Shown: positions 52,879 to 62,498, numbered from the stretch's first letter. The stretch: 64,000 nt of DNA from Oscillospiraceae bacterium (GCA_029098185.1 JAQXNV010000022.1:124001-188000); one strand, 5' to 3'. The notes: a model not told the origin generated them from the letters alone. Numbers and translations: made by a program.

Positions 52879-55650
52879 ATGAGCATGAAAACCATACGCG
52901 TCTCTTCATATGCCGATCCAAAAACGAAACGATCCGGCGGACATCTGCCCGCCTTCTGGAAAAACTACGGTCCTTGCCTCATTGCGCCGGCAGCAGCATC
53001 AGCGCTGTTGCTGATCGTTTACTGGGTGTATCATCTGTTTCCCTTTGCCCGGTATATCTTTGCTTGGGGCGACATGACCCAGCAGTCGATCCCGCTGCTG
53101 CTAGACTTTAAAAATATTCTGTCCGGCCAGTTCGATCTGTTCCTCAATACGGCCAACGCCGGCGGTATGAGCTTTTGGGGCGTATTTCTATTTTTCCTGT
53201 CCAGCCCCTTTTCGTTTTTGGTGGCGCTGATCGACAGCAAGGATATTTATCTTTTTTCGAATCTCCTCGTTCTGATGAAAATGGCAGCCTGTGCCTTTAC
53301 GGCCAGTCTGTTCTTTCACAAGCAGTTTCCCCGGCTCACCATCTCTCAGTACAGCGCCCTGGCGGTGATGTACGCCTTTTGCGGCTATGCCATGTTCTAT
53401 TACCAGAACCTTGTGTGGCTCGATATGCTGTGCGTTTTTCCGCTGTTGCTTCTGGGCCTTTGCCGATTGATCCAAAAGGGGAAGATCGGTCTTTATACGG
53501 TCATGCTGACAGCGACCGTGGCCATCAACTATTACCTAAGCTACATGGTCATCCTCTTTTTGATCTTGTCCATGGGTGTTTATGTTTTCTGGGCCTGCGA
53601 GAAAGACCGGCGCAAAAAGACAGTGGCGCTGTTTGGATTTTCTTCTCTGATCGCGGCGCTGTTGTCCGCTGTGTGCTGGCTGCCATCCTTTTTACAGTAT
53701 ACGCAGTCTGCTCGGACCACCGGAATTTTGGAGAGCCTTGCCGGCAGTAAGCTGTTTACTTCTGTCTCCACCACTTTCCCGGTCATCCTCTGTACTGCGT
53801 CGGTCATGGCCATCATCCCTATGGTGTTCCTGTCCCGCATCTATCGGAAACGGACTGTGCAAGCGCTGTTTTGCAGCTATGTTTTGTTGTTGATCCCCGT
53901 AGTGTTGGAGCCGATCAACAAAATGTGGCACACCGGCAGCTATCAGGCGTTTCCGGTGCGGTATGGCTATATCACCGTGATGTTGGGATTATGCCTGACA
54001 GCGATGTTCCTCAGCCGCGGCAACGATGCCCAGCGATTGGCCCATCCCAAGGTCAAAACATCGCCGTCTATCCTGCTCATTGTGTCGTTCCATATTGCGG
54101 CCCTGGCGTGTGTGGGCGTGCTGTTGTTGGTCTTTAAGCAGGATCAGGTTTCCTCTTATGTGGGCCGGCTGTGGATGAGCACAGAATCTTTCCTGTACTT
54201 CTTGCTGTTTGCCGGTTTGGCGGCGCTGGTGTATTTTATGTTCTATCTGCTGTACCACAATTTGATGGTCAGCCGACGGGTTTTCTCCGTGATCTTATGC
54301 TGTGCTGTTGCCTGTGAGAGCTTTTTTTGCAGCAGCGTTTTTATCGGCTCCGGTGCTCGATTTACCTGGTCATACGATAATGCGCTGGATCTGGGCTATC
54401 ACACAAAGACAGACGATCTGTTCCGCACAAAGCTGAACCGGAAATATTTTGATGTCAACCTGGTCGGCGCGCTAGGCTACAACAGCCTGAGCCACTACAC
54501 CTCGCTCACCGATGAGGATTACCTGTTCACCATGAAGAAGCTGGGCTATTCCGCTTACTGGATGGAGGTCGGTTCCAACGGCGGCACGCTGCTGACCGAT
54601 ATGCTCCTTGCCAATCGGTACGTCATCACCAAAAATCTGGACACCGATGTGCCGGACGATGACAAGCTGTACCGGGGACTGGTGTACTGTATCGTAGAAA
54701 ACGATAGCGTGACCTCTTTTGGCACCACCTTCCAAAGCGATGACATTGCTGCGCTGGAGACACTGCCAACAGGCAGCCGTATGGAGCTGCAGCAGTATCT
54801 CAGTGATCTTTTTTACGATTGCGGAAAGATCGTCCAGTCATACGAGCCGGAAAAGCGGATCAATCTGGTACAGACAACGACAGACGGCAATACAAATTTA
54901 AAGCGGATCGTCAACACAAGGGATGGCTATCTCCAATATACGATTCCGGTCAAGGGGACGCAGACGCTGTACTTCGACTGCTTTGATCAGACGACGACGG
55001 CGCTGAAAGAAGCCATCAACGATTCCTTTGATGTGTCGGTCAACGATGTGCGGGTAGAGAGTGGTTACCCCACTCAGAAAAATAACGGTCTGCTGAACCT
55101 GGGCACCTTTACCGATGAAACGGTAAAAGTAGAAGTCAAGGTGAGAAAAAATATGACAGCCCGCTCCTTCGGCTTGTTTGGCGTAAAGGATAATGTTCTG
55201 CAAAAGGCCAACGAAAAAAAGCTCCCCACGACGCTGACCCGGTCTGGCAATACGATTTCCGGTACAGCAACAGCAAAGCAGGACGATGAATATTTGTTCC
55301 TGCCCATGACCTATGATACCGGCTACACGGCAACGGTCAATGGAAAAGAAGCAGAGATCTATCCGGTATTGGATGCCTTTTTCGCATTAAAGCTCCAAAA
55401 GGGAGAGAACACCATTGCGCTCCGGTATGTCCCACGAGGCTTCCAAACAGGACTATTCCTGTCAGCGTTGGGCGTTGTATGCTTTATCTTTGCGCTGTGG
55501 GCACTGCGGAAAAACTGGGTCAGAAAGCTGAGATGCCTCTATCGGCCGATCTACGGTATCTTTGCCGTGTTGGTGGGCCTGGTGTTCCTGGCAATCTATA
55601 TTCTGCCGATGGTCATCTGGTTCCTCGGCAAATTTGGAGGGAGCTTGTGA
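52879..55650 (+). CDS. YfhO-family multi-pass membrane protein
   Basis: This 923-residue protein has about a dozen transmembrane helices, mostly in residues 25-540. A large extracellular part (about 540-870, beta-rich, with NTRDGYLQYTIPVKGTQTLYF) and terminal helices follow. This is the plan of YfhO proteins, which resemble GT-C glycosyltransferases and in Bacteria take part in glycosylation of lipoteichoic acid or other envelope polymers. The early Asp in FAWGDMTQQ fits the GT-C loop. ATGs at 52879 and 52885 both suit the AGAGGAAAG site. It overlaps the next gene by one base. Confidence 0.85.
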   Translation: MSMKTIRVSSYADPKTKRSGGHLPAFWKNYGPCLIAPAAASALLLIVYWVYHLFPFARYIFAWGDMTQQSIPLLLDFKNILSGQFDLFLNTANAGGMSFWGVFLFFLSSPFSFLVALIDSKDIYLFSNLLVLMKMAACAFTASLFFHKQFPRLTISQYSALAVMYAFCGYAMFYYQNLVWLDMLCVFPLLLLGLCRLIQKGKIGLYTVMLTATVAINYYLSYMVILFLILSMGVYVFWACEKDRRKKTVALFGFSSLIAALLSAVCWLPSFLQYTQSARTTGILESLAGSKLFTSVSTTFPVILCTASVMAIIPMVFLSRIYRKRTVQALFCSYVLLLIPVVLEPINKMWHTGSYQAFPVRYGYITVMLGLCLTAMFLSRGNDAQRLAHPKVKTSPSILLIVSFHIAALACVGVLLLVFKQDQVSSYVGRLWMSTESFLYFLLFAGLAALVYFMFYLLYHNLMVSRRVFSVILCCAVACESFFCSSVFIGSGARFTWSYDNALDLGYHTKTDDLFRTKLNRKYFDVNLVGALGYNSLSHYTSLTDEDYLFTMKKLGYSAYWMEVGSNGGTLLTDMLLANRYVITKNLDTDVPDDDKLYRGLVYCIVENDSVTSFGTTFQSDDIAALETLPTGSRMELQQYLSDLFYDCGKIVQSYEPEKRINLVQTTTDGNTNLKRIVNTRDGYLQYTIPVKGTQTLYFDCFDQTTTALKEAINDSFDVSVNDVRVESGYPTQKNNGLLNLGTFTDETVKVEVKVRKNMTARSFGLFGVKDNVLQKANEKKLPTTLTRSGNTISGTATAKQDDEYLFLPMTYDTGYTATVNGKEAEIYPVLDAFFALKLQKGENTIALRYVPRGFQTGLFLSALGVVCFIFALWALRKNWVRKLRCLYRPIYGIFAVLVGLVFLAIYILPMVIWFLGKFGGSL

Positions 55651-55946
55651 TGACTGCGCAACAGGATTGGCTGAGGCAAAACAGTCCCTATCGACCCCAC
55701 AAAAGCAGGCGGGCACAATTTACCTGCACCGACTGTTGCGGTCAGCAGATGCAGCCCGATGGCAGTCAGATTTTTCACCATGACCCGGTTCGTGATACGA
55801 TGGCCTGGTTTTCGCTGTATCGGTGTCCCGTGTGCGGCCGATATTACATTTTGCTGGGACAGAAATGGAAATGGATCGAAAGCCCTCTGCGCTATGAGCG
55901 GCGCAGTGACCCAGATTTCCCCAAAACTAAGGAGGAAAACGTATGA
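55650..55946 (+). CDS. Small zinc-finger-like hypothetical protein
   Basis: I do not recognise this protein. Its 98 residues hold a likely zinc site made of CTDC (with another Cys following) near residue 26 and CPVC near 59, separated by an aromatic stretch (MAWFSLYRCPVC). The C-terminus is charged. It starts by overlapping the YfhO stop (TGATG) with GGAGG eight bases upstream, and overlaps the next gene by four bases (ATGA), so it belongs to the same unit. Confidence 0.7.
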   Translation: MTAQQDWLRQNSPYRPHKSRRAQFTCTDCCGQQMQPDGSQIFHHDPVRDTMAWFSLYRCPVCGRYYILLGQKWKWIESPLRYERRSDPDFPKTKEENV

Positions 55947-56311
55947 AGCAGTCCAATGGAAAATGGAAAGGGATCATTGCGGCTTTAGCGGTGGCCCTTG
56001 TGCTGTGCGGATTACTGCTAACCTGGCTGCTGCTGCAAAATCATACATCCTCCGGTACTATTGCCCGGGTCTACCAGGATAACGTAGTGGTCAGGGAAGT
56101 AGACCTTTCCAAACTGACCGGGGAGGAGACTTACCGGGTCGAGGGAGCGGACGGTGCTTATAATGTGATCCTTTTTACCCCGGAAGGTGTTTCGTGTAAG
56201 GAGGCCAACTGTCCGGACCAGATCTGCGTCAAGATGGGCCGGGTGGATTCGGAATTGCTGCCCATCACCTGTTTGCCCCACAAGGTATTGATTCAAATTG
56301 AGACGGAGTAA
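55943..56311 (+). CDS. NusG domain II-containing membrane-anchored protein
   Basis: This 122-residue protein has one N-terminal transmembrane helix (about 8-31) and an extracytoplasmic NusG domain II-like beta domain. The domain includes GVSCKEANCPDQICVKMG near 83-100 and CLPHKVLIQI near the end, with four conserved cysteines that could form disulfides. The family often sits next to Gx-type transporters, as here, and has no proven role. AAGGAGG precedes the ATG. Confidence 0.85.
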   Translation: MKQSNGKWKGIIAALAVALVLCGLLLTWLLLQNHTSSGTIARVYQDNVVVREVDLSKLTGEETYRVEGADGAYNVILFTPEGVSCKEANCPDQICVKMGRVDSELLPITCLPHKVLIQIETE

Positions 56312-56317
56312 CGGACT

Positions 56318-56836
56318 ATGGATTGGAAGCTGAAAAAAATGGCGGCAGGTGCTATGCTCACCGCCGCGGCGCTGATCGTGTTTATCATCGAAGCGCAGAT
56401 CCCGCCGATCGTGCCGATCCCCGGCATCAAGCTGGGCCTTTCTAATGTGGTGACGCTGGCGGCCATCTTAATGCTGGGTAAGTCCTGGGGCTCGGCAGTA
56501 CATATCCTGCGGATCGTTTTGGGCACGCTGTTCACCGGGCAGGCGGTATCGTTTCTGTACAGCATCACCGGCGGCGTCTGCTGCCTGATTGCCATGCTGC
56601 TGTTGACCAGTCTGCTCTCTAACCGATGGCTGTGGCTCATCAGCGCCATTTCCGCCGTGATCCACGCCGGGGCGCAGCTCGTAACAGCGGCCATTGTCAT
56701 GCAGACGAAAAGCGTTCTTGTTTATGCGCCGATCATCCTGTTCAGTGCCATCGTAACCGGCGTGTTCACTGGATTGTGCGTCCAACTCCTATTGCAAAAA
56801 CAGCCAAAATTACAAGACCTTTTTCAGAAAAAATAA
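56318..56836 (+). CDS. Gx transporter family membrane protein
   Basis: This 172-residue hydrophobic protein has about five transmembrane helices and matches the Gx transporter family (also labelled heptaprenyl diphosphate synthase component I), with PIPGIKLGLSNVVTLAAI near 29-46. The fold resembles small-molecule uptake subunits, but the substrate is unknown. It is six bases after the NusG-domain gene and is the last gene of the long unit that starts at 41414. Confidence 0.85.
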   Translation: MDWKLKKMAAGAMLTAAALIVFIIEAQIPPIVPIPGIKLGLSNVVTLAAILMLGKSWGSAVHILRIVLGTLFTGQAVSFLYSITGGVCCLIAMLLLTSLLSNRWLWLISAISAVIHAGAQLVTAAIVMQTKSVLVYAPIILFSAIVTGVFTGLCVQLLLQKQPKLQDLFQKK

Positions 56837-56855
56837 CGACTTACGATTTTATTGT

Positions 56856-56910
56856 AAACCATCTAACGCACTTTTCCTGTTTGAGAAACGTGAGGGATGG
56901 TTTCTTTTTT
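56856..56910 (+). terminator. Intrinsic terminator after the Gx transporter gene
   Basis: AAACCATC pairs with GGATGGTTT around a long loop, followed by CTTTTTT. The loop has a small inner stem. It separates the core unit from the cas operon. Confidence 0.7.
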
Positions 56911-56961
56911 GCAAAAAAATTGGGGGTAGACCCAAAGATGGGACAGCGGAAAACATCCCTC

Positions 56962-56990
56962 TTGTGTTTGCTCAACTGAGGTGCTACAAT
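56962..56990 (+). promoter_or_regulatory. Promoter of the cas operon
   Basis: TTGTGT (56962-56967) and TACAAT (56985-56990) are 17 bp apart, with an extended TGC before the -10. It lies 44 bp upstream of cas3. Confidence 0.75.
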
Positions 56991-57034
56991 GAGTTTACAA
57001 AAAATGACACTATTGGGGAAAGCGAGGGGATGCA

Positions 57035-59173
57035 GTGCTATATTACGCGCACAAAAAAGAGGACGGTCAATTGCAGACGGTTCGTGACCATGGAGAGGGT
57101 ACAGCATCGCTCTGCGCTCGGTTTGCCGGCGCCTTTGGCGGGGAAGCAGACGGCTATTTTATCGGCATGGCCCACGATCTTGGCAAATGTTCCGAGGGCT
57201 TTCAGCGCCGCTTGCTGGAGGGCGGCCCCATTGTGGATCACGCAACAGCCGGAGCCATCGCGTGCGCTATGCGAGGACGGGGAGACTTGGCCTGCGCTGT
57301 CATTGGCCATCACGGCGGAATGATGGATCTTGGAAATGGTCGGACAGATGCGCCGGGGGACGCTACCTGCTTTGGCCGCATGAAAAAGGGAATGGCAAAC
57401 GGACTGCAAACGAACTGTCCCGCACTGCCTCTGCCAGAGGTGAGTAAGACGATGCCGTTTCCAGAGGATCCGCTGGCAGCATCCTTTTGGACAAGGATGC
57501 TTTATTCCTGCCTGGTGGATGGCGATTATCAGGACACGGAGCGATTTATGACCGGCGGCGCTGTTCAGCGAGGCGGATTCGATTCGCTGGAAATACTTTT
57601 AGCGCGACTGCGAGATTATATTGCGCCGTGGCAGCATCCTGTGGGATCGCTCAATACCTGTCGCAGTGAGATCCTTAATGCTTGTCTCCATGGCGGACAG
57701 CACCCCCAAGGGCTATACACACTGACAGTGCCGACCGGCGGCGGGAAAACCATTTCGTCCCTGGCTTTTGCATTGTCACACGGCGTAGCCCATCAGATGG
57801 AGCGAGTCATTTATGTGGTGCCGTATACCTCCATCATTGAGCAGAATGCTGCCGTGTTTCGCAAAATTTTAGGCGCAGAAAATGTCATTGAGCATCACAG
57901 CGGCGTGACATGGGACAGCGATGGAGAAACCTCCCTTGCCCAGTGCCGCCAGCGCTGGGCTGTGGAAAATTGGGATGCGCCGGTGATCGTCACGACGGCC
58001 GTTCAGTTCTTTGAATCGCTTTACAGCAATAAGCCGTCTAAATGCCGAAAGCTCCACAATCTTTCAAACAGCGTGGTCATCTTCGACGAAGCCCAGATGA
58101 TCCCAACGGCGCACTTGCGGCCATGTGTAGCAGCCATTGCCAATCTGGTGGCGCATTTTCGCACAACGGCTGTGCTTTGTACGGCGACTCAACCGGTGCT
58201 GGGCGATCTGTTTCACGATTTTGCGCCGGATCTCCCGATACGGGAGTTGTGCCCAAAGATAGCGCATCTGTTTGCTCCCTTTCGGCGGGTCACTTTCCGG
58301 ACGGTGGGCACTATGACCACAAAAGCACTGGCCGATGCGCTTTGCAGGCAGACGCAAGTGTTGTGTATCGTCAATAGCCGCAAGGGTGCGCAGGATGTGT
58401 TTTCACACCTTCCGACGGAAGGGAGCTTTCACTTATCGACGCTGCTTTACCCGGCTCATCGGCAAGCGGTACTGGATGAAATTCGCTGTCGCCTGAAAGC
58501 TGGACAGATTTGCCGGGTGGTTTCCACCTCGTTGATCGAAGCGGGCGTCGATGTGGATTTTCCCGCCGTTTATCGGGAACAGGCAGGGCTGGATTCGATT
58601 TTGCAGGCGGCAGGGCGCTGTAATCGAGAGGGGAAACGGCCTCTGGAGAGCAGCGTTGTCACGATTTTTGAAAGCGAACTGCCTCTGCCGCCTTTGTTCC
58701 AGCAACAGGTCGGCGCCTTTCGGGAATCAGCTACCCACGATGCGGATATATCCGCTCCCGAAACGATCCAGCGCTATTTTTCCGCTCTACGCTCTCTCTT
58801 GGGCGATAATACAGATGATGCAGGGATCGTACAGGCGTTTCAGCACGGCATTGCGGGATGTGATATGCCCTTTGCGACGGTAGCCAAAGAGTTCCATTTG
58901 ATCGACAACGACACAAAGACGATCTACCTTCCTTTTGGGGAAGGAGAGAAGATCGTGGAACGGCTGCGGACAGGGCAGGCTACGAAAAAAGACTACCGGA
59001 AAGCCGGAAGGTACAGCGTTTCTGTTTATGAACAGCATTTTGTCAAGCTGGAAGCTGCTGGTGCCCTTTGGCTTCTGGATGAGGATAGCGCTATTTTACA
59101 GGACACCTCGTTGTACGATGAAAAGACAGGCTTGTCGCTAGAAGCGGAGGCGGGCCAGGCGTTGTGTATTTAA
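57035..59173 (+). CDS. cas3: CRISPR-associated helicase/nuclease Cas3 (type I-C)
   Basis: Cas3 is recruited to the R-loop made by Cascade and degrades the foreign DNA. The 712-residue protein has an N-terminal HD nuclease domain (His 47 and Asp 48 in AHDLGK, GHHGG near 90) and a superfamily 2 helicase part. The helicase motifs are Walker A PTGGGKT (233-239), DEAQ (351-354), CTATQP near 381 and QAAGRCNREG near 525. DEAQ replaces the more common DEAH. The GTG at 57035 follows GAGGGG at five bases. It is the first gene of the operon; no frameshift is visible. Confidence 0.94.
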   Translation: MLYYAHKKEDGQLQTVRDHGEGTASLCARFAGAFGGEADGYFIGMAHDLGKCSEGFQRRLLEGGPIVDHATAGAIACAMRGRGDLACAVIGHHGGMMDLGNGRTDAPGDATCFGRMKKGMANGLQTNCPALPLPEVSKTMPFPEDPLAASFWTRMLYSCLVDGDYQDTERFMTGGAVQRGGFDSLEILLARLRDYIAPWQHPVGSLNTCRSEILNACLHGGQHPQGLYTLTVPTGGGKTISSLAFALSHGVAHQMERVIYVVPYTSIIEQNAAVFRKILGAENVIEHHSGVTWDSDGETSLAQCRQRWAVENWDAPVIVTTAVQFFESLYSNKPSKCRKLHNLSNSVVIFDEAQMIPTAHLRPCVAAIANLVAHFRTTAVLCTATQPVLGDLFHDFAPDLPIRELCPKIAHLFAPFRRVTFRTVGTMTTKALADALCRQTQVLCIVNSRKGAQDVFSHLPTEGSFHLSTLLYPAHRQAVLDEIRCRLKAGQICRVVSTSLIEAGVDVDFPAVYREQAGLDSILQAAGRCNREGKRPLESSVVTIFESELPLPPLFQQQVGAFRESATHDADISAPETIQRYFSALRSLLGDNTDDAGIVQAFQHGIAGCDMPFATVAKEFHLIDNDTKTIYLPFGEGEKIVERLRTGQATKKDYRKAGRYSVSVYEQHFVKLEAAGALWLLDEDSAILQDTSLYDEKTGLSLEAEAGQALCI

Positions 59174-59205
59174 CGCATTGTAACGATAGAAAGGAGAATG
59201 ATCGT

Positions 59206-59865
59206 TTGTCTGTATCCATTGAGGTTTGGGGCGACTACGGATGTTTTAGCCGCCCGGAAATGAAAGTAGAGCGGGTCAGTTACGACTGTATGACGCCATC
59301 TGCCGCCAGAGGGATTCTGGAGGCAATTTATTGGCACCCTGGGCTGCGCTGGGTGATCGACCGGATTCACGTTTGCGCACCGATCCGTTTTACGAATATC
59401 CGGCGCAATGAAGTGAAGGACAAAATCAGTCATACCCAGGTCCGGCGCATGATGGAAAAGGGGACAGAATCCTATCTTGTCACCACCCAGAGTATCCAGC
59501 AGCGCGCATCCATGGTGCTGACCAACGTCCACTATGTTATCGATGCCCATTTTGTGATGACTGATCGAGCCAATGCTTCGGATAATTGCGGGAAGTTTTC
59601 CGATATTATCCGTCGCCGGCTGGAAAAAGGGCAGTGCTATCACCAGCCTTACTTTGGCACACGGGAATTTCCAGCACACTTTCGATCTTGTTCGCAGCTA
59701 CCGCCTTGTCCAAAGGAGCTGCTGGGCGAGAAGGATCTGGGATGGATGCTGCTGGATATGGATTTTTCTGACCCGCAAAATATTCAGCCTATGTTTTTTC
59801 ACGGCATTTTGCACGACGGTGTGCTGGAAGTGCCCGATATCCATTCCTCGGAGGTGAAAAAATGA
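59206..59865 (+). CDS. cas5c: Cas5c crRNA endonuclease (type I-C)
   Basis: In type I-C systems Cas5c (Cas5d) replaces Cas6: it cuts pre-crRNA and stays in Cascade at the 5' handle. The 219-residue protein has the family start (SVSIEVWGDYGCFSRPEMKVERVSYDCMTPSAARGILEAIYW) and a glycine-poor RAMP fold. I use the TTG at 59206, nine bases after AAAGGAG (59190-59196). A GTG at 59164 is in frame but overlaps cas3 and adds a non-family leader. The end overlaps cas8c by four bases. Confidence 0.9.
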   Translation: MSVSIEVWGDYGCFSRPEMKVERVSYDCMTPSAARGILEAIYWHPGLRWVIDRIHVCAPIRFTNIRRNEVKDKISHTQVRRMMEKGTESYLVTTQSIQQRASMVLTNVHYVIDAHFVMTDRANASDNCGKFSDIIRRRLEKGQCYHQPYFGTREFPAHFRSCSQLPPCPKELLGEKDLGWMLLDMDFSDPQNIQPMFFHGILHDGVLEVPDIHSSEVKK

Positions 59866-61586
59866 TCTTACAGGCGCTGACACGGCTTTATGAAGATTTA
59901 TACCAGCAAAATAAAATCGCACGGCCCGGCTGGGGCAGGACAAAGATCCATTATGCGCTGTGTCTCGATGGAGACGGTACACTTACCCAGCTTGTGCCGC
60001 TGCAAAAAGAGGTAAGCGTCGGCAAAAAGACAGCCCTTCGTCCCCAGGAGTTCATCCTGCCCGCGCCGGTCAAACGATCCTCTGGCGTTGCCCCCAATTT
60101 TTTGTGGGATAGCGCACCGTATCTTTTGGGCTTGAGTGACAAAGAAAACGACCAGCGCAGCCGAGCATGCTTTGGGGCCAGCCAAGCGTTGCACCATCAA
60201 TTGCTGGATGGGGTAGAGAGCGATACTGCTCAGGCCATCCTGAATTTTTTCGATGGTTGGGACGTGTCATCTGCCAAGACACACCCGGTAATTACCGCCC
60301 ATTTGGAGGAGCTCAGCGGCGCAAATCTCGTCTTTCGGGTAGAGGGAAGGTTTGCGCAGGACGACCCGGAGATACGATCTGCCTGGGATCACCATCAAAG
60401 CGAAAAAACAGGGACGAAGATGCAGTGCCTCGTGACGGGAAAGCAGGACTGGATCGAGCCTATCCACCCGTCGATCAAAGGGGTGGCCGGCGCCCAGTCT
60501 AGCGGCGCAGCGCTGGTTTCCTTTAATGCGCCGTCTTTTTGCTCTTACGGAAAAGAACAAAATTTCAATGCGCCAGTCGGCAGTCATGCCGCTTTTGCCT
60601 ATACGACAGCCCTCAACCATCTTTTGGCTGACCGGAACAACGTACAGCGGATCGGCGGCAATACTACAGTCGTCTTTTGGGCGGAGGGCGCCGATCCTGC
60701 TTATGCTGCCTTTTCCTGCGCGGCTTTGTTTGGCGGGGAACTGCCCCAGGGCCTCACGGACAATGATCTGCGCAGCGCCGTAAAGCGTCTGGCAGAGGGC
60801 AAGCGTACAGAATCCCTTCCGCTGGATCCCGATCGCCCCTTTTATTTGCTGGGCCTTGCACCGAATGCGGCCCGGCTGTCCGTCCGTTTTTTCTGCCGGG
60901 ATACCTTTGGCGACTTGATGCGCAATGTCAACGACCATCAGGAACGGCTGCAAATCGACGGGCAGCAGTATGCGATGATGCCCTTGTGGGCGCTGCTGCA
61001 GGAAACCATCCGCAGCGGGGAAAAATCGGATAATGAAAAGATCAACCCGGTCATGGCCGGCGCTGTAGCCCGGGCCGTCTTTTCCGGTACACGGTATCCT
61101 GCATCCCTGCTGGAAAGCATGATGATGCGGATCCGGGCAGAGCGCCAGATCACGCCAGGCCGCGCAGCTATATTAAAAGCCTATTACTTAAAAAATGAAA
61201 ATCATCAATGCCCAAAGGAGGTCTTAACGGTGAGTCTCAACGAAAACAGTACCAATGTTCCCTATATTCTGGGCCGGCTATTCAGCTTATATGAAACGGT
61301 ACAGGAGAAAGCCAATCCCGGAATCAACGCTACCATCACCGACCGGTATTTTAACGCGGCTTCCGCAACGCCAGCCATGATCTTCCCGATTCTGGACAAT
61401 CTGTATCATAAACATCAGCGAAAGCTGGAGGAGGGGATTCGCATCTACTATGACAAGCAGATCGGAGAATTAAAGGACCGTCTTGGTGAAGCATACCCAA
61501 CACGGCTGTCTTTGCCGGAGCAAGGATCCTTTGACCTTGGATATTATCAACAAAAACAAAGACGTTACGCAAAAAAGGAGGCATGA
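59862..61586 (+). CDS. cas8c: Cas8c large subunit of Cascade (Csd1)
   Basis: This 574-residue protein is the type I-C large subunit, which recognises the PAM and stabilises the R-loop. It shows Csd1 features such as LTRLYEDLY at the start, SFNAPSFCSYGKEQNFNAPVG near 216-236 and FSGTRYPASLLESMMMRIRAE near 406-426. The C-terminal about 118 residues are also made separately as Cas11c from an internal start. The ATG at 59862 overlaps the cas5c stop. Confidence 0.93.
   Translation: MILQALTRLYEDLYQQNKIARPGWGRTKIHYALCLDGDGTLTQLVPLQKEVSVGKKTALRPQEFILPAPVKRSSGVAPNFLWDSAPYLLGLSDKENDQRSRACFGASQALHHQLLDGVESDTAQAILNFFDGWDVSSAKTHPVITAHLEELSGANLVFRVEGRFAQDDPEIRSAWDHHQSEKTGTKMQCLVTGKQDWIEPIHPSIKGVAGAQSSGAALVSFNAPSFCSYGKEQNFNAPVGSHAAFAYTTALNHLLADRNNVQRIGGNTTVVFWAEGADPAYAAFSCAALFGGELPQGLTDNDLRSAVKRLAEGKRTESLPLDPDRPFYLLGLAPNAARLSVRFFCRDTFGDLMRNVNDHQERLQIDGQQYAMMPLWALLQETIRSGEKSDNEKINPVMAGAVARAVFSGTRYPASLLESMMMRIRAERQITPGRAAILKAYYLKNENHQCPKEVLTVSLNENSTNVPYILGRLFSLYETVQEKANPGINATITDRYFNAASATPAMIFPILDNLYHKHQRKLEEGIRIYYDKQIGELKDRLGEAYPTRLSLPEQGSFDLGYYQQKQRRYAKKEA
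61230..61586 (+). CDS. cas11c: Cas11c small subunit from an internal start in cas8c
   Basis: Inside cas8c, AAAGGAGG (61214-61221) lies eight bases before an in-frame GTG at 61230. Translation from there gives a 118-residue, mainly helical protein (SLNENSTNVPYILGRLFSLY onward) ending with cas8c. Known type I-C systems make the Cascade small subunit Cas11c by exactly this kind of internal initiation near the cas8c 3' end. The perfect Shine-Dalgarno in mid-gene is direct evidence. The size fits a small subunit. Confidence 0.85.
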   Translation: MSLNENSTNVPYILGRLFSLYETVQEKANPGINATITDRYFNAASATPAMIFPILDNLYHKHQRKLEEGIRIYYDKQIGELKDRLGEAYPTRLSLPEQGSFDLGYYQQKQRRYAKKEA

Positions 61587-61592
61587 TTTCTC

Positions 61593-62498
61593 ATGGAAGC
61601 AATCAAGAATCGGTATGAATTTGTGATTTTATTCGACGTGGAAAACGGCAACCCCAACGGAGACCCGGATGCCGGCAATCTGCCGCGGATCGACCCAGAG
61701 ACCGGTTATGGTCTGGTGAGCGATGTCTGTTTGAAGCGGAAGATCCGCAATTATGTAGAGACAGTCAAAGAGGATACGCCCGGCTATCGGATCTACATTA
61801 AAGAAAATGTGCCGCTCAACCGCAGCGATAAAGAAGCCTGCGAATATGTGGGCGTTCCCGATGATCCCAAAAAGCTGAAGGAAGCGAAAAAGCAGTTGGA
61901 AAAAGAAGGCCGCAGTCTGGACCGGGAACTGCTGGATTTCATGTGCCAGAACTTTTTTGATATTCGTACCTTTGGCGCTGTGATGACCACTTATGTGAAA
62001 GGCGCGCTCAATTGTGGTCAGGTGCGGGGACCGGTACAAATTGGATTTGCCCGCAGCGTAGATCCCATTCTGCCCCAGGAGGTGGCGATCACCCGTGTGG
62101 CCATCACGACGGAAAACGATGCTAAGGATAAAAAGACGGAGATGGGACGCAAATACATCGTGCCTTATGGCCTGTATCGGGCAGAAGGATATATTTCTGC
62201 CAATCTGGCACGGAAGACCACGGGATTTTCCGAGGAAGATCTTTCTCTGCTGTGGGAAGCCATTTTAAATATGTTTGAAACAGACCATTCTGCCGCAAGA
62301 GGAAAGATGGCTGTTCGGGATCTGATGATCTTTCGGCACGACAGTGAGCTGGGCAATGCGCCTTCGCACAAGCTGTTCGATCTGGTGACCGTTCAGAAGA
62401 AACCAGATGTCATTGCGCCGAGAAGCTATCGTGATTATATCGTGTCGGTGGATGAAGCACACCTTCCCGACGGTGTGCAGTATCGCCGCATGGGATGA
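61593..62498 (+). CDS. cas7: Cas7 backbone subunit of Cascade (Csd2)
   Basis: This 301-residue RAMP protein forms the helical backbone along the crRNA. It has the family start RYEFVILFDVENGNPNGDPD (8-27), GLVSDVCLKRKIRNYV near 43-58, and the FDIRTFGAVM and GPVQIGFARSVDPI segments near 123-157. AGGAGG lies in the end of cas8c. The stop overlaps the cas4 start by four bases. Confidence 0.94.
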   Translation: MEAIKNRYEFVILFDVENGNPNGDPDAGNLPRIDPETGYGLVSDVCLKRKIRNYVETVKEDTPGYRIYIKENVPLNRSDKEACEYVGVPDDPKKLKEAKKQLEKEGRSLDRELLDFMCQNFFDIRTFGAVMTTYVKGALNCGQVRGPVQIGFARSVDPILPQEVAITRVAITTENDAKDKKTEMGRKYIVPYGLYRAEGYISANLARKTTGFSEEDLSLLWEAILNMFETDHSAARGKMAVRDLMIFRHDSELGNAPSHKLFDLVTVQKKPDVIAPRSYRDYIVSVDEAHLPDGVQYRRMG

